Positions 58,038-61,357 of a DNA stretch of 61,357 nucleotides are shown one piece after another; position 1 is the first letter of the stretch, and the number at the start of each line of letters is the position of its first letter. The position numbers and the translations under genes were made by a program. The DNA comes from a virus. Below the pieces are notes generated by a model. It was given only the letters and a program-made list of their open reading frames with translations. It had not been told where the DNA came from and searched no databases. The stretch spans positions 1 through 61,357 of the IMG/VR virus record IMGVR_UViG_3300048584_000008. One strand, 5' to 3'.

Positions 58038-58292
58038 TCATGGCGAACATCCGTCCCCGGAGCCGTAGCCGTCGCCGCAGCCGTAGCCGTTGCCGGAGCC
58101 GTAGCCGTAGCCGGTGCCGGAGCCGTCGCCGGATTCGGAGCCGTGGCCGGAGCCGTAGCCGTAGCCGGTGCTGTAGCCGTAGCCGGCTCCCGAGCTGTAG
58201 CCGTGGCCGTAGCCGGTGCCGGTGCCGGAGCCGTAGCCGTAGCCGTAGCCGTCGCCGAAGCCGTAGCCGACAAGCCTCAGCGTGCGTGCCAC
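58038..58292 (-). CDS. Gly/Tyr/Ser-repeat protein
   Basis: 84 residues from a GTG overlapping the previous gene. After MARTLRLVGYGFGDGYGYG the whole protein is a G-[Y/S/D/T/H]-G repeat ending GDGCSP. Encoded by a hexanucleotide-type DNA repeat. Such low-complexity phage proteins occur but have no assigned role; phase-separating or surface-binding behaviour is speculation. The other two minus-strand frames give Arg- or Ala/Thr-rich repeats and lack a better start. Confidence 0.55.
   Translation of the reverse strand: MARTLRLVGYGFGDGYGYGYGSGTGTGYGHGYSSGAGYGYSTGYGYGSGHGSESGDGSGTGYGYGSGNGYGCGDGYGSGDGCSP
58045..58270. repeat. GCCGTA/GCCGGA hexanucleotide-like repeat tract
   Basis: About 225 bases built from imperfect copies of GCCGTAGCCG with variants at every sixth base. 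It encodes the Gly/Tyr-repeat protein on the minus strand. The repeats could vary in number by slippage. Confidence 0.85.
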
Positions 58293-58594
58293 TTCGCACC
58301 GTCCGCGTCAATCAACGCAATGAGCGCCCGCAGAGGGGCGCGAACCGTTCCGGTGGCATCCAGCACGGTCTTGGGAAGCGGGCCATTGACCAGCTCGCCC
58401 AGCCCTTTCGTCGTTCCCCACACGCGGATATTCATCGCATGGTGGATGGTCACGAAATCGTTGGCGACCTGCACCGTCCCGGCGTACACGAAGCCTCGGT
58501 CAAGCACGACGATCTTAAAGTCACCCTCCGGCTTCGGCAGAGTGTCTGCGCGGACGTACTCGGTGTTGTCGATTTTGATGGTTGTGGGTGTCAT
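58277..58594 (-). CDS. Hypothetical early protein
   Basis: 105 residues from ATG 58594 (AAGGAG six bases upstream). Beta-rich (IKIDNTEYVRADTLPKPEGD, FKIVVLDRGFVYAGTVQ) with a helical end. No family recognised. Host-like codon use. Confidence 0.6.
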   Translation of the reverse strand: MTPTTIKIDNTEYVRADTLPKPEGDFKIVVLDRGFVYAGTVQVANDFVTIHHAMNIRVWGTTKGLGELVNGPLPKTVLDATGTVRAPLRALIALIDADGAKWHAR

Positions 58595-58604
58595 GTAAAG
58601 CTCC

Positions 58605-58856
58605 TTAGTCGAACTCGTGGGAAATAAAGCAGAAGCCAGCGTAGCCACGGCCACGCAGCACTTCCCTGATGCGCGGGAACTCCGAGTAAACCTCGGGGAT
58701 TTTCTGGAGAGCGGCGTACAGCGGATAGCCGCCGGTCCCGGATGTCATGCCGAACATCACGCACAGGACGCGGGCCTCTTCGAGCGTCAACTCGACGATG
58801 ATCTTTTCGATCTTCGGCGGCGGCGCAGGTTCGCGGATTACGACTGCCTTGTTCAT
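58605..58856 (-). CDS. Small hypothetical early protein
   Basis: 83 residues. EKIIVELTLEEARVLCVMFG followed by a Gly/Tyr turn and a charged helix (SEFPRIREVLRGRGY). The pattern 'VELTLEEA..L' is common in small phage early proteins. No specific function. Confidence 0.6.
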   Translation of the reverse strand: MNKAVVIREPAPPPKIEKIIVELTLEEARVLCVMFGMTSGTGGYPLYAALQKIPEVYSEFPRIREVLRGRGYAGFCFISHEFD

Positions 58857-58868
58857 GTTTACTGCCCC

Positions 58869-59159
58869 TTAGTAGGTGGTGGCGGCGGCGGATTCGACCA
58901 GCAGGCGCTCGACCCGCAGGTACGGGCGGGAGTTGGCCGGGCGATTCAGCTTCAGGATACCGGGCCGGCGAATATACCGAGTATATTCGGCAACCGCCTT
59001 GAAGCCCCGGAGTACCGGCTTGTACGACACCACCACCACGCGACGGGCGGTGTTGGAGCGCCGGACAACCAAGAGGTCGTCGGGCGACCGACTCGGCGGC
59101 TCGGGCCGGCGAGTGCGGGCGGCGACGATGGTGTGGAAATTGCGGGCAAAGTTACGCAT
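58869..59159 (-). CDS. Small basic early protein
   Basis: 96 residues, very Arg-rich (VAARTRRPEPPSRSPDD, RRSNTARRVVVVSYKPVLRG). A palindromic element (58970-58988) lies within its coding sequence, where EYTRYI is encoded. Could bind nucleic acid. Driven by the promoter at 59281. Confidence 0.58.
   Translation of the reverse strand: MRNFARNFHTIVAARTRRPEPPSRSPDDLLVVRRSNTARRVVVVSYKPVLRGFKAVAEYTRYIRRPGILKLNRPANSRPYLRVERLLVESAAATTY
58970..58988. promoter_or_regulatory. Palindromic element, copy 3 (best palindrome, inside a gene)
   Basis: GAATATAC-CGA-GTATATTC, two perfect 8-base arms (9 with the flanking C/G). It lies within the coding sequence of the Arg-rich protein. Confidence 0.62.
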
Positions 59160-59228
59160 AGCAGGTGACTCCCTTAATCGAGCCGGCTGGCTCGGCCTAG
59201 GCAGCTAAGCATCTAACTGACTAGACCA

Positions 59229-59245
59229 AATATACCGGGATATTC
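59229..59245. promoter_or_regulatory. Palindromic element, copy 4
   Basis: AATATACCGGGATATTC, about 30-45 bases downstream of the expected start point of the 59281 promoter, a position suitable for a roadblock-type operator. Confidence 0.65.
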
Positions 59246-59280
59246 GGTGAACGTCGGCTAACAGTTCCCATCTAGGAACC

Positions 59281-59309
59281 ATTATACTCCTATTCAGCTT
59301 GCTTGTCAA
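59281..59309 (-). promoter_or_regulatory. Perfect-consensus early sigma-70 promoter
   Basis: Minus strand TTGACA, 17 bases, TATAAT. The spacer has AAGCTGAAT, shared with the 60019 promoter. The transcript would begin with a hairpin (GGTTCC/GGGAAC) near 59262-59280 and pass palindromic copy 4 before the first gene. Confidence 0.92.
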
Positions 59310-59316
59310 GTGGCCT

Positions 59317-59526
59317 TCAGCCCAAATCGTCCTCCTCGCCAGCGAGGTACTCTACCAGCACCACGCCCAGCCACCCCAGCCCGAACGCCAGCGCGAAGCA
59401 TCCGGCCAGCCCCAACCAGCGTAAGGCGTCGGGCGCGTAGGTGACCACGAAGCCGACCGCCAAAATCAGGTTCATCAGAACCACCCCGGCCAGCACCACA
59501 CCGCCAGCATCATCAGGCTGCTGCAT
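59317..59526 (-). CDS. Small membrane protein, two transmembrane segments
   Basis: 69 residues with hydrophobic stretches at about 8-30 and 36-58 and an acidic tail (GEEDDLG). Overlaps the upstream gene by 14 bases. No family recognised. Confidence 0.6.
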   Translation of the reverse strand: MQQPDDAGGVVLAGVVLMNLILAVGFVVTYAPDALRWLGLAGCFALAFGLGWLGVVLVEYLAGEEDDLG

Positions 59527-59701
59527 TTTCTATCTCCTCGATGCGCTCCTCGAATCCGGCAATCTGCGCGGCAACTTCCGGCGAACGCCGGTACGGCTGT
59601 CCCCGAACCCCACACTCCAAAAGCCGGGCCAACTCCTCATCCCGCAACTCGGCCACGCGGGCCTTCATCGCGGCCAACAACTCCCGATGATGAGCGTTCA
59701 T
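59513..59701 (-). CDS. Small charged helical early protein
   Basis: 62 residues (MNAHHRELLAAMKARVAELR, then a short loop with Cys and a helix ending EERIEEIENAAA). Likely coiled coil. TGATG-type junction with the upstream gene. Confidence 0.58.
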   Translation of the reverse strand: MNAHHRELLAAMKARVAELRDEELARLLECGVRGQPYRRSPEVAAQIAGFEERIEEIENAAA

Positions 59702-59889
59702 CAGGTCACCTTGGCAATCTTGCCGGCAACCATCGTGACCTCCGCGAACCAGTTACGCTTCGGCGGGCATCCCAGCACCTTACCATCCCGCCGGTACTCC
59801 GGGCCAAACACAGACGTTTCGCGGAACGCCAGCGGCTGCCCAACTGCCGCCTTCAGGTCTGCCTTTTTCTTGTAGTTAAAAATGACCAT
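59701..59889 (-). CDS. Small early protein
   Basis: 62 residues (MVIFNYKKKADLKAAVGQPL), basic, with a C-terminal beta segment (NWFAEVTMVAGKIAKVT). Short sequences of this type are frequent in early regions. First gene after the 60019 promoter. Confidence 0.58.
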   Translation of the reverse strand: MVIFNYKKKADLKAAVGQPLAFRETSVFGPEYRRDGKVLGCPPKRNWFAEVTMVAGKIAKVT

Positions 59890-59925
59890 CTAACTATCTC
59901 CTCGACCCTAGCCCGAACGGCTAGC

Positions 59926-59943
59926 GAATATACCAATATATTC
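59926..59943. promoter_or_regulatory. Palindromic element, copy 5
   Basis: GAATATACCAATATATTC, in the leader between the 60019 promoter and the gene at 59889. Confidence 0.62.
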
Positions 59944-60018
59944 GATAGGCGTCCAACTAACTACTAACCTCCGAGTCGCTATCTACTACTAACTAGATAG
60001 CTCTACCAACTAACAACT

Positions 60019-60047
60019 ATTATACGCCCATTCAGCTTCCAAGTCAA
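60019..60047 (-). promoter_or_regulatory. Near-consensus early sigma-70 promoter
   Basis: Minus strand TTGACT, 17 bases, TATAAT. The spacer AAGCTGAAT matches that of the 59281 promoter. It follows a terminator (60100-60129), so it restarts leftward transcription. Palindromic copy 5 is in the leader. Confidence 0.9.
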
Positions 60048-60099
60048 TAGGGGCTTAGGCGGATTCCAGGCGGTTGCTCCAGGCCCAGGATTTTAGGCC

Positions 60100-60129
60100 A
60101 AAAAAAACCCCCGCCGGTTAAGGCGGGGG
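60100..60129 (-). terminator. Intrinsic terminator of the rightmost early gene
   Basis: On the minus strand an 8-bp GC-rich stem (CCCCCGCC with GGCGGGGG) is followed by a run of T. It sits 12 bases after the stop codon at 60141. Confidence 0.92.
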
Positions 60130-60140
60130 CTTGGGGCTTG

Positions 60141-60827
60141 TTACGCGGCCTTACGCTTGCGCGGGGCTTCGGGCTTGGCTTCGGTCTTGGCTTCCACGTG
60201 GGAAGCCGCATCACCCGAACCCGTCGCGGCCTTCTGTTTCGCGAGGATGGAAACGGCGAGCGTTTCGGCTTCCCGCATGAATTCCGCGCGGAACGGGCCT
60301 CTAAGCTGCCCGACAACCTGCATGAGCGAGGACAGCGGCGCATCCTTCGCCAGCTCTGCGACGCTCTCGCCTTCGCCTTCGGTCTTGGCTTCGCCTTCGG
60401 GCTTAGCAGCGGCAGGACGGCCGGATGCAGCCTTCAGCTTGTGTTCATCCCAAAAGACATGGGCCGTCCAATCACCCCGGCTTGCGGTCACCAGCTCCGG
60501 CGGCAGGGCCAGCCCTTTCTTAGCGGCCTTGTACGCTCTCTTGAGGTCGCTGGCGTACTGTATGCCCCGCTGCATCGTTTCCTGTCCGGCGTCCTTCGCT
60601 TCCTTGCATTGCAGCTTCAAGGCTTCCAAGACCGCCAGCCCTTCCTCCTTATCCTTCGCAAGCACGGGGAGGAACGTATCACGGCACGCGTTCCAGGCGG
60701 TCGCTGTCGCGGCCTTGAGGGCGATTACGGATGCGTCACGCGTATCAGCTTCCAACTTGACGGCTGCGAACATGGCGGCAACGGCTGCGGACAGGGTGTC
60801 GCTCAAAACTTTGGTTTCGATGGTCAT
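60141..60827 (-). CDS. Rightmost early protein of unknown function
   Basis: 228 residues, mostly helical and Ala/Lys-rich, with a Lys/Glu linker (AAAKPEGEAKTEGEGESVAE) and a basic end (PEAPRKRKAA). Its own terminator follows, and it lies nearest the right terminal repeat, so it is probably the first gene expressed. The strong GC and host-like codon use differ from the replication genes. No domain recognised; a host-takeover or DNA-binding role is inference. Confidence 0.7.
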   Translation of the reverse strand: MTIETKVLSDTLSAAVAAMFAAVKLEADTRDASVIALKAATATAWNACRDTFLPVLAKDKEEGLAVLEALKLQCKEAKDAGQETMQRGIQYASDLKRAYKAAKKGLALPPELVTASRGDWTAHVFWDEHKLKAASGRPAAAKPEGEAKTEGEGESVAELAKDAPLSSLMQVVGQLRGPFRAEFMREAETLAVSILAKQKAATGSGDAASHVEAKTEAKPEAPRKRKAA

Positions 60828-60947
60828 AAATAGTCCTAGTTTTAAAAGATATAGAACGGTAGCCCGAACGCATCCGGGCGCAAGGTAGGCGTTTCACCTA
60901 CCAGAAGCGATTTTCTCACGGTTTCAGCTTGGAACGCAAGGGCTGGC

Positions 60948-60965
60948 GAATATACCGGGATATTC
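60948..60965. promoter_or_regulatory. Palindromic element, copy 6
   Basis: GAATATACCGGGATATTC, about 120 bases upstream of the rightmost gene. A weak promoter-like TTGCGT with the AAGCTGAA spacer motif follows it in the minus direction (about 60910-60940). Confidence 0.65.
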
Positions 60966-61180
60966 CCCGGTTACCCGGCGTTAAGCTTGGCGCTAGCACG
61001 GCAAGCCCCAACGGATGCTGAACAGCCGTAAGGCGATTTAACATTTATCCGGGGATATTGTGTTAGGGCCTGGGGATAGCCAATCAGCCCTTGCCTGTCC
61101 CCTTCCCATGTGATAGGCACGCTATGCTGCACCGCACCATGCGAACGCAAGCCGAAGCGCAAGCGGTAGTGCAAACGAAT
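60966..61180. other. Right-end gap with no supported gene
   Basis: No convincing gene. It contains a half-like copy of the palindromic element (TCCGGGGATATT near 61045) and TTAACATTTAT at 61038, similar to the terminal repeat. It probably holds early promoters and the terminase cut site. Confidence 0.4.
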
Positions 61181-61357
61181 CTGATTCGCATTCAGGGGCC
61201 GGGCCTTGGCCTTAACATTTATTTAACATAGGGGGGGGGTATCCCCTCGGCCGTCGCGCATGTGGGTGGGTAGGTCGGAGTCCCGCCACAGTACTTCCGA
61301 ACATTTCCTAGCATCTTCACATAATCTTAACAACTGAACTAATGACCGGCGGAGCGT
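61181..61357. repeat. Right copy of direct terminal repeat
   Basis: 177 bases matching 1-178, with a G run of nine rather than ten. See the left copy. Confidence 0.85.

Noticed and set aside
58045-58270. Possible CRISPR array
   Set aside because: The repeat unit is about six bases with no unique spacers; it is a coding low-complexity tract.
57929-58627. 232-codon plus-strand frame through the tRNA and hexanucleotide region
   Set aside because: It runs through a tRNA and yields an Arg/Ser polymer from the repeat; no ribosome site, and its direction opposes all neighbours.
33509-60827. Phage-encoded RNA polymerase or sigma factor
   Set aside because: I looked for T7-type and N4-type polymerase motifs and found none; host-type promoters suggest reliance on host RNA polymerase.
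60971-61174. 67-codon minus-strand frame next to the right terminal repeat
   Set aside because: No good ribosome site and an unlikely composition; the region more probably carries promoters and the packaging site.
1-61357. Temperate lifestyle genes (integrase, excisionase, CI-like repressor)
   Set aside because: No such protein was recognised among the long open frames, and replication, resolvase and lysis genes fit a lytic phage.

Overview
The window looks like a complete genome of about 61 kb from a strictly lytic, short-tailed (podovirus-like) Caudoviricetes phage. The first 178 bases recur at the right end as 177 bases, which fits direct terminal repeats of the T7/N4 kind. The capsid protein is of the N4-gp56 type, the terminase, portal, scaffold and adaptor genes are of podophage type, and there is an ejected giant 'polyvalent' protein. 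No integrase, repressor, transposase or RNA polymerase gene was recognised. A two-component spanin (inner-membrane Rz-like, outer-membrane lipoprotein Rz1-like) implies a Gram-negative host. The GC-rich codon use of the capsid gene and of the right-end early genes suggests a GC-rich host. The host genus cannot be read from the sequence.

Layout. (1) 0-1 kb: terminal repeat, one small basic protein and an AT-rich, hairpin-rich gap. (2) 1-33.5 kb, all on the + strand: a small membrane protein, a glycosyltransferase-like protein, a set of tail/receptor-binding proteins, a GH24 endolysin, small and large terminase, portal, scaffold, major capsid protein, adaptor, a putative nozzle, internal virion proteins, the 2575-residue ejected protein, a repeat-built tail fibre, a holin candidate and the spanins. 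This block ends at a bidirectional terminator at 33.48 kb. (3) 33.5-60.8 kb, all on the - strand and therefore transcribed from the right end inwards. The promoter-rich right end (57-61 kb) holds small early proteins and three tRNAs. At 49.3-56.5 kb lies a striking island with three amidoligase-like enzymes, two class II glutamine amidotransferases and a RimK-like ATP-grasp ligase. Next comes replication (primase, DnaB-like helicase, family A polymerase, OB-fold protein) with a metallophosphoesterase and a tyrosine-phosphatase-like protein. These are followed by nucleotide and DNA metabolism (cytosine-methyltransferase-like protein, dATP/dGTP diphosphohydrolase-like protein, B12-dependent ribonucleotide reductase), four more tRNAs, and recombination nucleases (flap exonuclease, T7 endonuclease I-like resolvase, DEDD exonuclease).

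Genes are packed tightly, mostly with ATGA or TAATG junctions. Several pairs overlap far more than coupling needs: ATP-grasp within an amidoligase, a lipoprotein within endonuclease I, and a 122-codon open frame within primase. Many genes use the leucine codon CTA very heavily, and the phage carries a tRNA-Leu with anticodon TAG to read it. The capsid gene avoids CTA.

Regulation. Four near-consensus sigma-70 promoters face leftwards (about 60.03, 59.29, 44.83 and 38.36 kb). In addition, an 18-19 base palindrome (consensus GAATATACCGGGATATTC) is scattered only through 55-61 kb and looks like an operator of an undescribed early regulatory circuit. The most novel system is the peptide-ligation island at 49-56 kb together with this operator family.
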